Source: Dyadobacter tibetensis Y620-1 (lineage in GTDB: Bacteria > Bacteroidota > Bacteroidia > Cytophagales > Spirosomataceae). Taken from it: a stretch of 64,000 bases of DNA. Position 1 is the first letter of the stretch, and each line of letters begins with the position of its first letter. Shown one piece after another: positions 46,736 to 55,310 of this stretch. The DNA is taken from assembly GCF_000566685.1 (NCBI RefSeq), contig NZ_AZQN01000003.1:1116001-1180000 (forward strand), given 5' to 3'. The notes under the pieces are model-generated. The model did not search any database. It saw only the letters and a list, made by a program, of their open reading frames with translations, and was not told the origin of the DNA. The translations under genes and the position numbers were made by a program.

Positions 46736-48316
46736 TTATGCATCTTTGCCGATTTGATATAATAATTTAAGCCTTAGACCCGGCCCGTTTTTAGGACTCG
46801 CAGGACTGTTGGGTGTGAAGTAATGAAAATAATACCCTTCCATTTGTACCACCACAGGATGCCATGATTTTTCAATTCCCATGCCCGCATTGAAGGTATT
46901 GAAAAGCGGCATTTTTTTATTCTTGGTAAATCCAGTGTCATAATAGTCACCCTGATAGCCTGAGCCCGGCGGTAGCATATTATAGTCAAAGCGATCTTTG
47001 GCCGATACCGTTATCTGGGTGCCTCCCATTACATAATAATCCAGATCTTTCGCAATATTGCTACGGAAGGCCAAGGTCAGTGGAATTTGCAGCGTAGTAG
47101 GTTCAACCCGGATGTTTACCACTTCCATGGCCTGAGGGATTTTGTCGTAATGTTCTTTTTTGAAATCTGTTCTGTTCTTCTCTCTAAACATTTTTTCATT
47201 TAGAAACTCCAGAGGTTTTCCTTTCAACCAGGACAAACCAGTGATAAGGGAAAACTTTTTGCTGATCTGTACATCGGCTACCAATGATTTCACCTGGCTA
47301 TTGCCCTCCCAGCCATATCCAAAACCGAAACGATAAGGATTTTTTAAAGGTAGATCAGGAATGGTCTGCTCGGTACCTAATGTAGAAAGAGCATTGACCT
47401 CCTTCTCAGCCAGGGCCAAGCCATTGGTCTTAATTGTACCAGTGGATGATGGTAAGGCAGCACCTTTACCGCCGTTTGGCTCGGGGAGGGTTTTGCTTTT
47501 GGTTGCCAGCTGGTGATCAACTGGTATATGAGGTTGTATGCCCAAACTTTTGCTAACTCTGGAAGGAGATATCCGGCTTTTTAAGGCATATTCCATACGA
47601 TAATCACTTGTAATGTTACGGATATCTTGGTTAGTTTGCGACGATTTTATTGCTTCTACAGGGTAATCAGCCCTGGTTGATCCAATGATTTCCGTCGAAA
47701 TACCCGTCCTGTTTTCCGGTTCCATTTTCTCCCGTGGCCCTTCTGCCACTGTGCCCCTTAGGTCGTCCGGGATTAGGGCCAAAACATTCTCTGAAGAAGA
47801 TGAGTCGATGGAGGCTGCGATCTTTGGCGCAGACGGATTTGCGCTAACCTGGCTAGCTGGGTCAAGGAACGAGGGCTTGCTAAGTGGCGGGGCCGAATCT
47901 GATGTGATAGCTGCCATTCTTTTTGGTGATACGCGAGAAGTCTGAGCATAGGCCTCTTCCGGAGCAGGGAGTGCTATATATTCTTTCTGCATGATATACA
48001 CCGTATCGGTAGTAGCTGCTACACCAACAGGAGGCGTTAAGCCCGACTTTATTTCTTTCATTTCCTGCTCAAGCCCGGTAACAGCTTTCATAAGCTGGCG
48101 GTTTTTTTGCAGTTGACCAGCATATAATAGGGCCGTCAGTAAAAGTACAGAAGCGGCTGCTGCATAGCCCGACCATCCCTTATATTGCTGCCATAGGGTA
48201 GGGGGAGACTGTGCATCCATATATTCCTGCATGGCTGTCCAGCTTTTCTCTTCGAAGCTTGGAGATATACTCTCTAGTTTTCGGCGTATATTTTTATCAA
48301 ATTGATCAGTTTTCAT
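46736..48316 (-). CDS. Inner-membrane protein with anti-sigma-like start and barrel-like C-terminal domain
   Basis: A 526-residue protein. Residues 1-48 are cytosolic, charged and helical (KTDQFDKNIRRKLESISPSF), a typical position for sigma-factor contact. One membrane helix lies at about 50-68, with a helical stalk after it. A long low-complexity linker rich in S, P and T (about 100-310) follows. The end (about 320-526) reads like an outer-membrane beta-barrel-type domain, with alternating strands and YQIGKDA as its terminus. The gene overlaps the ECF sigma gene by 11 bases, so it may be a membrane-spanning sigma regulator. Function is not proven. Confidence 0.6.
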   Translation of the reverse strand: MKTDQFDKNIRRKLESISPSFEEKSWTAMQEYMDAQSPPTLWQQYKGWSGYAAAASVLLLTALLYAGQLQKNRQLMKAVTGLEQEMKEIKSGLTPPVGVAATTDTVYIMQKEYIALPAPEEAYAQTSRVSPKRMAAITSDSAPPLSKPSFLDPASQVSANPSAPKIAASIDSSSSENVLALIPDDLRGTVAEGPREKMEPENRTGISTEIIGSTRADYPVEAIKSSQTNQDIRNITSDYRMEYALKSRISPSRVSKSLGIQPHIPVDHQLATKSKTLPEPNGGKGAALPSSTGTIKTNGLALAEKEVNALSTLGTEQTIPDLPLKNPYRFGFGYGWEGNSQVKSLVADVQISKKFSLITGLSWLKGKPLEFLNEKMFREKNRTDFKKEHYDKIPQAMEVVNIRVEPTTLQIPLTLAFRSNIAKDLDYYVMGGTQITVSAKDRFDYNMLPPGSGYQGDYYDTGFTKNKKMPLFNTFNAGMGIEKSWHPVVVQMEGYYFHYFTPNSPASPKNGPGLRLKLLYQIGKDA

Positions 48317-48920
48317 TGCCTTTGAATGTCTTAATGGGCCAACCCGTCGGAAATAAGTTGGGATAATATTGTTGTATCAGGTGTTGTAGCCGGGCCCTTG
48401 CTCTAACATAATGGGATCGGACCGTCGCCTCGTTAATATCTAATAGTTCTGCAATCTCGCGGTGGTTATACCCATCTACTACATACATTAAAAATACATT
48501 TTTGTAAATGGGTTTAATCTTTTGTACCAGTTGCAGAATTTCATCTGCAGTGATCTGCCCGATAATGTTCTCATCGAAATGAGGGTAGGGAGCATCTTCA
48601 ATGGAAATGACATCTTCGCTGTGCTTTTTATGCTTTCGATAATAGCTAATGGCAGTGTTCACCATAATGGTTCGAAGCCAAGCCTTAAAAGGATGACCCG
48701 GATCGTAGCGTTCCAGATTTTTAAAGATCTTAAAGAAGCCTTCATTCATTACCTCTTCGGCCTCTTCCATTGAATTGGTATAGCGCATACAAATACTCTT
48801 GGAGTATCCATAGAACTGCTTATATAAGGATCTCTGCGCTTGCGGATTGCCAGCAATACAGGCAGAGACGACTGAGTCGAAATCGTTCTCATCAAAAGAT
48901 GTCTTTTTTCGAAATAGCAA
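48306..48920 (-). CDS. ECF-type RNA polymerase sigma factor
   Basis: A 204-residue sigma-70-family extracytoplasmic-function factor. Region 2 holds RSLYKQFYGYSKSICMRY and EEAEEVMNEGFFKIFKNL, with RYDPGHPFKAWLRTIMVN. Region 4 holds VFLMYVVDGYNHREIAELLDINEATVRSHYVRARARL, a clear helix-turn-helix, here quoted only by its ends GYNHREIAELL and ATVRSHYVRA. The start codon is TTG at 48920, and no ATG is available in frame. The start overlaps nothing upstream. It is followed by an overlapping membrane gene that may control it. Confidence 0.9.
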   Translation of the reverse strand: MLFRKKTSFDENDFDSVVSACIAGNPQAQRSLYKQFYGYSKSICMRYTNSMEEAEEVMNEGFFKIFKNLERYDPGHPFKAWLRTIMVNTAISYYRKHKKHSEDVISIEDAPYPHFDENIIGQITADEILQLVQKIKPIYKNVFLMYVVDGYNHREIAELLDINEATVRSHYVRARARLQHLIQQYYPNLFPTGWPIKTFKGNEN

Positions 48921-49354
48921 AGTGTTATTAAATCAAGTTTGTCAGGGATGGGTCTTCTATTAATTTACGTACGCATATTTCTCGCCCTTTGTTGCATAAA
49001 ATCTAAGGAATGAAAAGTTTATTTTCTTTCCCCCCCCCCTTGCAACACACTATTTGTGGGCTGCGTACTTGAAATGGGATTCACAGGTTGGTTGCTGCGG
49101 ATACGTTATCAAGTTAGTCATTGACCTTAGGGTGTAAGGAACGGAGCAGGGGGGCGTTTTAGCCAGGGAGACCGATTCGCTGCGGAATCATTTGATCGGT
49201 TTCAGTCTGGGGGTCATTGAGGTAGTCAGCCTTGCCGTGTTAATCCTCAGTTTAACACCATGGGTTAGATAGGAGTCAGATAGAAGTGCCTGTAAAAAGA
49301 TTTTGTTAGGGGTAAGTTGGAATAGGGTATTGGAGTCTTCCGATACCCTTATTT
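48921..49354 (+). ncRNA. Structured intergenic region, candidate small RNA ending in a terminator
   Basis: 434 bases with no convincing open frame. The part 49080-49350 is more G+C-rich than the usual spacers and folds well. Hairpins seen are accgat (49171-49176) with atcggt (49195-49200), alternatively gattc/gaatc, and gtgttaa (49237-49243) with ttaacac (49252-49258). It finishes in the plus-strand terminator described separately. No known RNA class was recognised (not RNase P, tmRNA or a clear SRP RNA). No promoter box was found. I hold this as a candidate only. Confidence 0.3.
49030..49039. repeat. Ten-base C homopolymer
   Basis: A run of ten C on the plus strand (G on the minus), about 110 bases upstream of the ECF sigma gene. 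Homopolymers of this length slip during replication in bacteria. Confidence 0.9.
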
Positions 49355-49361
49355 TTATTTT
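49324..49361 (+). terminator. Plus-strand intrinsic terminator
   Basis: gggtat (49325-49330) pairs with ataccc (49343-49348). An inner gga/tcc pair closes a 4-base loop. The run TTATTTTTATTTT follows. The T tract is only on the plus strand, so it ends a plus-strand transcript arriving from 48921-49323; no gene there is otherwise known. It overlaps the end of the convergent AsnC gene. Confidence 0.65.
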
Positions 49362-49828
49362 GAGGCATCCATCTCCAAGAGCGTAGAATTCTTGATTTCA
49401 CCCATAACAAACAGACTATGGGTGCTACCTATATTGTCTAGCGAACCGAGCTTATGCATCAGAAATTGTTGGTATTGGGACATATCCTCCACCACGATCT
49501 TAAGCAGAAAGTCATAATCACCAGAAATATTGAAACATTCCATCACCTCAGGCATGGCTATAATGGCCGATACAAATTTCTCCCCCATGGCCTTTGAATG
49601 CTCCTTGAGAGCAATATTGCAAAAAGCCATTAATTTTCGCCCCACCTTTTCCCTGTCAATTAAGGCTACATACCGTTTTATGATACCTTCTTTTTCCAGT
49701 CGCCGAACCCTTTCGTAGACTGGGGTATAGGATAAATTTAGTTTTTCGGCTAACTCTCTGGTTTTTAAAGTAGCGTCTTCCTGTAAAAAATGAAGGATTT
49801 GTGTGTCGGTCTGATCTAACTTATGCAT
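49355..49828 (-). CDS. Lrp/AsnC family transcriptional regulator
   Basis: A 157-residue regulator. The N-terminal helix-turn-helix (about 6-50, TRELAEKLNLSYTPVYERVRRL) is followed by the RAM/ACT effector domain (about 65-150, IALKEHSKAMGEKF and GDYDFLLKIVVED). Lrp-type proteins respond to amino acids and form octamers on DNA. The gene is divergent from metH across a perfect palindrome, so it may control methionine synthesis and itself. The effector cannot be read. Confidence 0.92.
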   Translation of the reverse strand: MHKLDQTDTQILHFLQEDATLKTRELAEKLNLSYTPVYERVRRLEKEGIIKRYVALIDREKVGRKLMAFCNIALKEHSKAMGEKFVSAIIAMPEVMECFNISGDYDFLLKIVVEDMSQYQQFLMHKLGSLDNIGSTHSLFVMGEIKNSTLLEMDASK

Positions 49829-49861
49829 AGATAGATTATCTAATAATACTTTGAAACTTTC

Positions 49862-49882
49862 ATTGAAATAGATTATTTCAAT
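49862..49882. promoter_or_regulatory. Palindromic operator candidate between asnC-type gene and metH
   Basis: attgaaat (49862-49869) and atttcaat (49875-49882) are perfect inverted arms with a 5-base spacer. Lrp/AsnC sites usually have this size and AT-rich form. It lies between the start of the AsnC-type gene (49828) and the metH -33 box (49929). Confidence 0.5.
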
Positions 49883-49928
49883 ACAAACTACCTCAAATGT
49901 AGGTTTATTGTCTGTTTATTTTAAATTT

Positions 49929-49960
49929 TTTGAACAAAACATCTATAAAGGGTAAATTTG
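49929..49960 (+). promoter_or_regulatory. metH promoter
   Basis: TTTG (49929-49932), 20 bases, TAAATTTG (49953-49960). The boxes match the Bacteroidota consensus. The start would be near 49967, giving a leader of about 62 bases to the ATG at 50029. The upstream TTG of the open frame (49930) lies inside the -33 box, so it cannot be the start. Confidence 0.65.
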
Positions 49961-50028
49961 TCCTATCGGTTCACCATTTTTATACTGGTATCGAAAGACA
50001 ATCTTTTGTCAAAAAAATAAACTGGAAA

Positions 50029-53000
50029 ATGATTCAAGCGGAACAAACGGATATACGGCAAATACTGAAAAGTAGAATTTTAGTATTGGATGGTGCCATG
50101 GGTACTATGATCCAACGTTATAAACTGGAGGATGAAGATTATCGTGGAGAGCGATTTAAAGACTGGCCTCAAGATGTAAAAGGAAATAATGACCTGCTCT
50201 CGTTGACCCGGCCTGATGTGATCAAGGAGATTCATGCGGCTTATTATGAGGCAGGTGCGGACATTGCTGAAACCAATACTTTCTCCTGTACCACGATCGC
50301 CATGGCCGATTACGGCATGGAGGAGCTCGTATATGAGCTCAATTTTGAATCGGCCCGATTGGCTCGGGAAGTAGCCGATGAGTTTACTCTGGCTCAGCCT
50401 GATAAGCCTCGGTTTGTGGCAGGATCCATGGGGCCTACCAATAGAACGGCATCTTTGTCTCCCGACGTAAATAATCCAGGGTATCGCGCCATTTCTTTTG
50501 ACCAGCTCGTAGAGGCCTATTATTTACAAGTGAAGGGATTGACCGATGGGGGCTGCGACCTGCTTTTGGTTGAAACGGTTTTCGATACCCTGAATGCCAA
50601 AGCGGCATTATTCGCCATAGATAAATTTTTTGTTGATGCGGGAAAAGGATTGATAGAGCATCTGCCATCCTGGAAGGTACAAAAAGGTGGAGTTCTACCC
50701 ATTATGATTTCCGGAACCATTACGGATGCCTCGGGACGTACCTTATCCGGGCAGACTACAGAGGCTTTCCTGACATCGGTTTCGCATCTACCCTTATTGT
50801 CTGTTGGGCTTAACTGTGCTTTGGGCGCCGATCTGATGCGGCCTTATGTTCAGATATTGGCTAACGAGTCTCCCTTTTATACTTCTGCTCACCCCAATGC
50901 AGGATTGCCCAACGAAATGGGCGAGTATGACGAGTCGCCTGAACAAATGGGTGAGGTGATTGACGGTTTTCTACGGGACAACCTGATTAATATTATTGGA
51001 GGATGTTGTGGTACAACTCCCGATCACATTCGGGCAATCGCCGACATCGCCGCCAAGTATGAGCCTCGCGTCATCCCCCAGCGGGACCAGGTAATGCGCC
51101 TTTCGGGTTTAGAACCGGTTCGGATCAACGCACTTTCTAATTTCGTTAATATTGGCGAGCGTTGTAATGTTACCGGGTCTAAGAAATTTGCTCGTTTGGT
51201 GCGGGAAGAGAATTATGATGAAGCACTCAGTATAGCCCGGGAACAAGTAGAAAATGGTGCTCAGGTAATCGATGTCAACCTGGATGAGGGTATGATCGAT
51301 GGGGTAGAGGCTATGAAAACCTTTCTGAACCTGATCGCCGCAGAGCCCGATATTTCGAAGGTTCCGATTATGATAGATTCCTCAAAATGGGAGGTGATAG
51401 AGTCGGGATTAAAATGTGTACAGGGCAAATCGATTGTAAACTCCATTTCGCTCAAGGAAGGAGAAGAAAAATTTATAGAGTCGGCCAAGACCGTCATGCG
51501 CTACGGAGCGGCAGCTGTTGTGATGGCTTTCGATGAAAAAGGTCAGGCCGATAATTTTGAACGGAGAATTGAAATATGTGAAAGGGCCTATAAGATATTG
51601 GTCGATCAGGTGGGCTTCCCCGCTGAGGATATTATCTTCGACCCCAATATTTTGACGGTAGCTACCGGTATGGAAGAGCATAATAATTATGCTGTTGACT
51701 TTATTAACGCCGTTAGGTGGATCAAAGAAAACCTGCCCCATGCGAAGGTTTCAGGAGGAGTGTCCAATGTCTCCTTTAGCTTTAGGGGCAATGAGCCGGT
51801 ACGCGAAGCGATTCATACCGCCTTTTTATATCATGCCATCCGTGCTGGTCTGGACATGGGAATTGTCAATGCCGGGCAAATTGGAATCTACGATGAGATT
51901 CCCAAAGACGTTCTAGAGCTAGTGGAAGATGTATTGCTCAACCGTCGTGAGGATGCCACCGAAAGGTTGGTGACTTATGCCGAAACAGTGAAAGATAAAG
52001 GTAAGAGCCAATCGGGGCCGGATCTTACCTGGAGGGAAATGCCCGTAAAGCAACGCATTTCACATGCCTTGGTAAAGGGTAATTCCGACTTTATCGAGAT
52101 CGATGTTGAAGAGTGCCGCCATTTATTCGAAAAACCCATTGAGGTTATCGAGGGGCCATTGATGGATGGTATGGGGGTTGTAGGTGACTTATTTGGTGAA
52201 GGTAAAATGTTCCTCCCCCAGGTTGTTAAATCTGCGAGAGTAATGAAGAAAGCGGTTGCCTATTTGCAACCTTTCATTGAGGCAGGAAAGACCGAAGGAA
52301 GCACGGCCGGAAGGATTTTGCTGGCCACTGTAAAAGGTGATGTCCACGATATTGGAAAGAATATTGTTGGGGTTGTCCTAGGTTGTAATAATTATGAGAT
52401 CATCGATCTGGGTGTGATGGTCCCAACAGACAAAATATTGGCTGCAGCCTTGGAGCATAATGTTGATATTATTGGACTGTCAGGCTTGATCACTCCTTCC
52501 TTAGACGAAATGGTAGGGGTGGCCAAGGAAATGGAGCGTCGAAAAATGACTATCCCTTTGCTAATAGGTGGAGCTACTACTTCCCGTATTCATACAGCGG
52601 TGAAGATAGACCCAAATTATTCCGGTCCTGTTATTCATGTCTTAGATGCGTCTCGTTCTGTACCGGTAGCCGGAAAGCTAATCCAAAGCGAAGCTAGCCA
52701 GGCTCAGGTGCTTGTTGATATTAAAAGCGAATATGCCAAGCTTAGAGAGGATCATGCCAAAAGAAGTGGTGTGAAAGCTCATGTACCCATCGATCTGGCA
52801 CGTAAAAACAAGACTAATATCGACTGGTCCGAATTTAAGGCAACCAAACCTCAATTCCTGGGTACCAGAGTCTTTGATGATTATGATTTGCAGGATATCC
52901 TTCCGTATATCGACTGGACGCCCTTTTTCCAGACCTGGCAGTTGCATGGAAAATACCCGAAGATATTCGATGATAAGGTAGTTGGTGGAGAGGCCAAGAA

Positions 53001-53850
53001 AATATTTGATGAGGCAAATATCCTGCTTGAAAAGATTATTAAGGATAAAAGTCTTAAGGCCAAAGCGGTTATTGGGTTCTGGCCTGCTAACTCCATTGAA
53101 GACGATATTATGCTGCATCATTTCGAGGAAAACAGCAAGGAGGTCCAATGTGAAAGACATGGTTCTCATACCCATATTGAATATAAGATCAGCCAGCCCA
53201 ATACTCAGGATGTAGATGGGGGGGAGCTTCTGGCAGATAATATGGTAGTATTGCATCACCTTCGCCAACAAAGCGAAAAGGCCAAAAATCTTCCTAATTA
53301 CTGTTTGTCCGATTTTGTAGCTCCCCTCAGCACTGGTCACACCGATTATATTGGTGGCTTTGCCGTAACGGCTGGAATTGGGATTGAGTCATTGCTGGAA
53401 GGTTATGAACGCGATCATGATGATTATAACAGTATTATGGTGAAAGCTCTGGCCGACCGTTTGGTAGAAGGTCTGGCCGAACTTATGCATGAAAGAGTCC
53501 GTAAAGAATTATGGGGTTATGACCTTGATGAAAAATTGTCCAACGAGGAATTGATCAAGGAAAGTTATAAGGGGATACGACCAGCGCCAGGATACCCCGC
53601 CTGTCCGGACCATACCGAAAAACGAATGTTATTCGATCTGCTGGGAGCAGAAGAGGTCGGTATCACGCTCACCGAAAGTTTTGCCATGTACCCGGCAAGT
53701 AGCGTGAGTGGCTGGTATTTCTCCCACCCCCAAAGTAGATATTTCCCTGTAGGAAAAATTCATAAAGACCAGGTAATGGATTATGCCAAACGTAAGAATA
53801 TGCCATTAGAAGAAATAGAGAAATGGTTGTCACCAGTTCTTGCTTATTAA
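50029..53850 (+). CDS. metH: Cobalamin-dependent methionine synthase
   Basis: A 1,273-residue multidomain enzyme that moves a methyl from methyltetrahydrofolate to homocysteine through cob(I)alamin. The order is a homocysteine-binding barrel with the zinc cysteines in [12 protein letters not shown] (about 323), a folate-binding pterin barrel (about 360-640, [12 protein letters not shown]), the B12 domain with DVHDIGKN (about 771), and the reactivation domain with [15 protein letters not shown] (about 1183). The start is the ATG at 50029 ([11 protein letters not shown]). The frame is open back to a TTG at 49930, which lies inside the promoter. It is full length. It complements the B12-independent metE 9 kb away. 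Confidence 0.98.
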   Translation: MIQAEQTDIRQILKSRILVLDGAMGTMIQRYKLEDEDYRGERFKDWPQDVKGNNDLLSLTRPDVIKEIHAAYYEAGADIAETNTFSCTTIAMADYGMEELVYELNFESARLAREVADEFTLAQPDKPRFVAGSMGPTNRTASLSPDVNNPGYRAISFDQLVEAYYLQVKGLTDGGCDLLLVETVFDTLNAKAALFAIDKFFVDAGKGLIEHLPSWKVQKGGVLPIMISGTITDASGRTLSGQTTEAFLTSVSHLPLLSVGLNCALGADLMRPYVQILANESPFYTSAHPNAGLPNEMGEYDESPEQMGEVIDGFLRDNLINIIGGCCGTTPDHIRAIADIAAKYEPRVIPQRDQVMRLSGLEPVRINALSNFVNIGERCNVTGSKKFARLVREENYDEALSIAREQVENGAQVIDVNLDEGMIDGVEAMKTFLNLIAAEPDISKVPIMIDSSKWEVIESGLKCVQGKSIVNSISLKEGEEKFIESAKTVMRYGAAAVVMAFDEKGQADNFERRIEICERAYKILVDQVGFPAEDIIFDPNILTVATGMEEHNNYAVDFINAVRWIKENLPHAKVSGGVSNVSFSFRGNEPVREAIHTAFLYHAIRAGLDMGIVNAGQIGIYDEIPKDVLELVEDVLLNRREDATERLVTYAETVKDKGKSQSGPDLTWREMPVKQRISHALVKGNSDFIEIDVEECRHLFEKPIEVIEGPLMDGMGVVGDLFGEGKMFLPQVVKSARVMKKAVAYLQPFIEAGKTEGSTAGRILLATVKGDVHDIGKNIVGVVLGCNNYEIIDLGVMVPTDKILAAALEHNVDIIGLSGLITPSLDEMVGVAKEMERRKMTIPLLIGGATTSRIHTAVKIDPNYSGPVIHVLDASRSVPVAGKLIQSEASQAQVLVDIKSEYAKLREDHAKRSGVKAHVPIDLARKNKTNIDWSEFKATKPQFLGTRVFDDYDLQDILPYIDWTPFFQTWQLHGKYPKIFDDKVVGGEAKKIFDEANILLEKIIKDKSLKAKAVIGFWPANSIEDDIMLHHFEENSKEVQCERHGSHTHIEYKISQPNTQDVDGGELLADNMVVLHHLRQQSEKAKNLPNYCLSDFVAPLSTGHTDYIGGFAVTAGIGIESLLEGYERDHDDYNSIMVKALADRLVEGLAELMHERVRKELWGYDLDEKLSNEELIKESYKGIRPAPGYPACPDHTEKRMLFDLLGAEEVGITLTESFAMYPASSVSGWYFSHPQSRYFPVGKIHKDQVMDYAKRKNMPLEEIEKWLSPVLAY

Positions 53851-53890
53851 GGGGCAGTTAAATCTCTGTTATTGGTATGGTTTTAGTAAT

Positions 53891-53928
53891 AGATCGGGAT
53901 GCAGCGCAAGTTGTATCCCGATCTTTTT
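53891..53928 (+). terminator. Intrinsic terminator after metH
   Basis: agatcgggat (53891-53900) pairs with atcccgatct (53915-53924), a perfect 10-pair stem. Five T close the structure. Confidence 0.9.
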
Positions 53929-54018
53929 GTGTAAAAGGAAGGAAACTAGGTAATTATACCCTTTTTTGAACGCTGAGATAAATTGAACTTTGCAATTAAT
54001 ACAAATAATCTATTAGCC

Positions 54019-54495
54019 ATGAATATGTCCCTTCGAACCGAACAGACCATCGCTGGTTTAATCCTTCTGCTCCTACTAGGTTGTTGCATACAAGAAAAAG
54101 TAGCTAGCCAACAGTTGGAGACGGAGGATAGGTTTGGGGAATATCTATCCGGGGTTCGTGAAAGTAAGGATACGCTTACGGATGCTATAGTGCAGAAAGA
54201 AGCATTTGATCGCCTGTCTTCTCAGGACTTAGAATTAAACGCCCGTAGTCTGGAACCATATGTAGATCATAGATTCGGATTTCTCAAAAAAGCACACTAT
54301 CTGCCCAGTCATCAAACCATACGCTATTATGATAATTCTAAACTTGCCGTTAGAAATCGCCGTATCGAATTGATTTTTGATACAGCAGAAGGAGAAAAGA
54401 GTACCATTGTTCAGAAGATAGAGGTATATGTACGAAGAAATGGCCGATGGGTACTTAAGGATGAACCTATGGAAGGAGTCTTCGCTAAATTGTGA
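54019..54495 (+). CDS. Predicted lipoprotein, unknown function
   Basis: A 158-residue protein starting at the ATG at 54019; the frame opens at a TTG at 53983. A lipoprotein signal (LLLLLGC, cysteine near residue 23) is followed by a small soluble domain with charged helices, then strands and an arginine-rich segment (RNRRIELIF). A C-terminal VYVRRNGRWVL strand precedes the end. I do not recognise the family. It is outside the TetR/exporter operon by orientation and spacing, but close to it. Confidence 0.55.
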   Translation: MNMSLRTEQTIAGLILLLLLGCCIQEKVASQQLETEDRFGEYLSGVRESKDTLTDAIVQKEAFDRLSSQDLELNARSLEPYVDHRFGFLKKAHYLPSHQTIRYYDNSKLAVRNRRIELIFDTAEGEKSTIVQKIEVYVRRNGRWVLKDEPMEGVFAKL

Positions 54496-54540
54496 GCAAT
54501 ACCCTGGGGATTAGTACAGTCGGTCTTTTAAAGATATTTT

Positions 54541-54561
54541 AAACATTTGTTTAAAATGTTT
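54541..54561 (+). promoter_or_regulatory. Operator candidate of the TetR-type regulator
   Basis: aaacattt (54541-54548) and aaatgttt (54554-54561) are perfect inverted arms with a 5-base spacer. The site overlaps the -33 box (54559-54562) and is right for autorepression. Confidence 0.5.
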
Positions 54562-54589
54562 GATTAAAATATATTCTTCTTTAATTTTG
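54559..54589 (+). promoter_or_regulatory. Promoter of the TetR-type regulator gene
   Basis: TTTG (54559-54562), 19 bases, TAATTTTG (54582-54589): a consensus pair. The transcription start is predicted at about 54593-54596, at or just past the ATG at 54592. If both are right, the message is leaderless or the coding start is later. Confidence 0.6.
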
Positions 54590-54591
54590 TC

Positions 54592-55248
54592 ATGGGAGAA
54601 CCAAAATGCATACATACGGAGCCAGAACTATCATTGGAAAACAATAGCACTCAAGAGAAAATCATAGCAGCAGCCCATAAGTTATTTACTCAAAAGGGGT
54701 ATGCTGCCACGAAAACACGGGAAATAGCCGAAGAGGCAGGTATCAATCTGGCCTTGCTGAATTATTATTTTCGGAGTAAAGAGAAGCTTTTTGATATGAT
54801 TATGGCCGATAATATGCAACAGTTTGTGTTGGGGCTGGCTCAAATCACGAATGATAAGGCGACCAGTTATCAGGAGAAATTTGCACTTTTAGCCAGCAGC
54901 TATACCGATCTTCTGCTGAATCAACCAGAAATGCCTATTTTTATACTAAGCGAAATCAGAAACAACCCTGTCGGACTCTTCCAGCGTGTGCGCCTGGATA
55001 AAATTATCCTGAGTTCTAACATGTTTGAGCAAGTTAAGGAAGCGATGAAAAGGGGAGAAATTCAACAGATCAATCCTATGCATATATTAATGAATTTATT
55101 AGGGTTGACAGTTTTTCCTTTTGTGGCAAGTCCTATGCTGAAACAGTTTGGAGGGATGAATGAAGGTGCCTATAGGGATCTGATGCTTGAACGAAAAAAG
55201 ATGATTCCCTTATGGGTGGCCGCTTTGCTCCAGGTAAAGGCTCCATAA
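54592..55248 (+). CDS. TetR/AcrR family regulator
   Basis: A 218-residue repressor-type protein. The DNA-binding domain (about residues 20-65) contains IIAAAHKLFTQKGYAATKT and the recognition helix INLALLNYYFRSKEKLF. A helical ligand domain fills the rest. The start is the ATG at 54592, which adds a 19-residue tail before the DNA-binding domain. Very likely it represses the exporter operon that starts 62 bases later; the inducer is unknown. An inverted repeat overlaps its promoter and another precedes the exporter. Confidence 0.92.
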   Translation: MGEPKCIHTEPELSLENNSTQEKIIAAAHKLFTQKGYAATKTREIAEEAGINLALLNYYFRSKEKLFDMIMADNMQQFVLGLAQITNDKATSYQEKFALLASSYTDLLLNQPEMPIFILSEIRNNPVGLFQRVRLDKIILSSNMFEQVKEAMKRGEIQQINPMHILMNLLGLTVFPFVASPMLKQFGGMNEGAYRDLMLERKKMIPLWVAALLQVKAP

Positions 55249-55268
55249 CACTTTTTTTTGGGTAATAA

Positions 55269-55284
55269 TTAATCAAATGATTAA
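55269..55284 (+). promoter_or_regulatory. Operator candidate before the exporter operon
   Basis: ttaatca (55269-55275) and tgattaa (55278-55284) form a perfect inverted repeat with a 2-base centre. Another tgattaa follows at 55291-55297, and the same TGATTAAA occurs beside the TetR operator, so a shared half-site is possible. Confidence 0.4.
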
Positions 55285-55310
55285 AGTAACTGATTAAATT
55301 CTGTACGGAT

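Noticed and set aside
49080..49160. Signal recognition particle RNA
   Set aside because: A string with aaggaacggagcag recalls the SRP tetraloop region, but the conserved ggaagg-agca arrangement and pairing do not fit.
49930..50028. A TTG start for MetH
   Set aside because: The codon lies in the -33 promoter box, and the residues before 50029 have no family counterpart.
49829..50028. A SAM riboswitch before metH
   Set aside because: The predicted leader is only about 60 bases and has none of the conserved cores of the SAM classes known to me.
52678..53340. A 220-codon minus-strand frame inside metH
   Set aside because: It lies wholly inside a clear methionine synthase gene, has no domain-like pattern, and reads as the antisense shadow of a conserved region.
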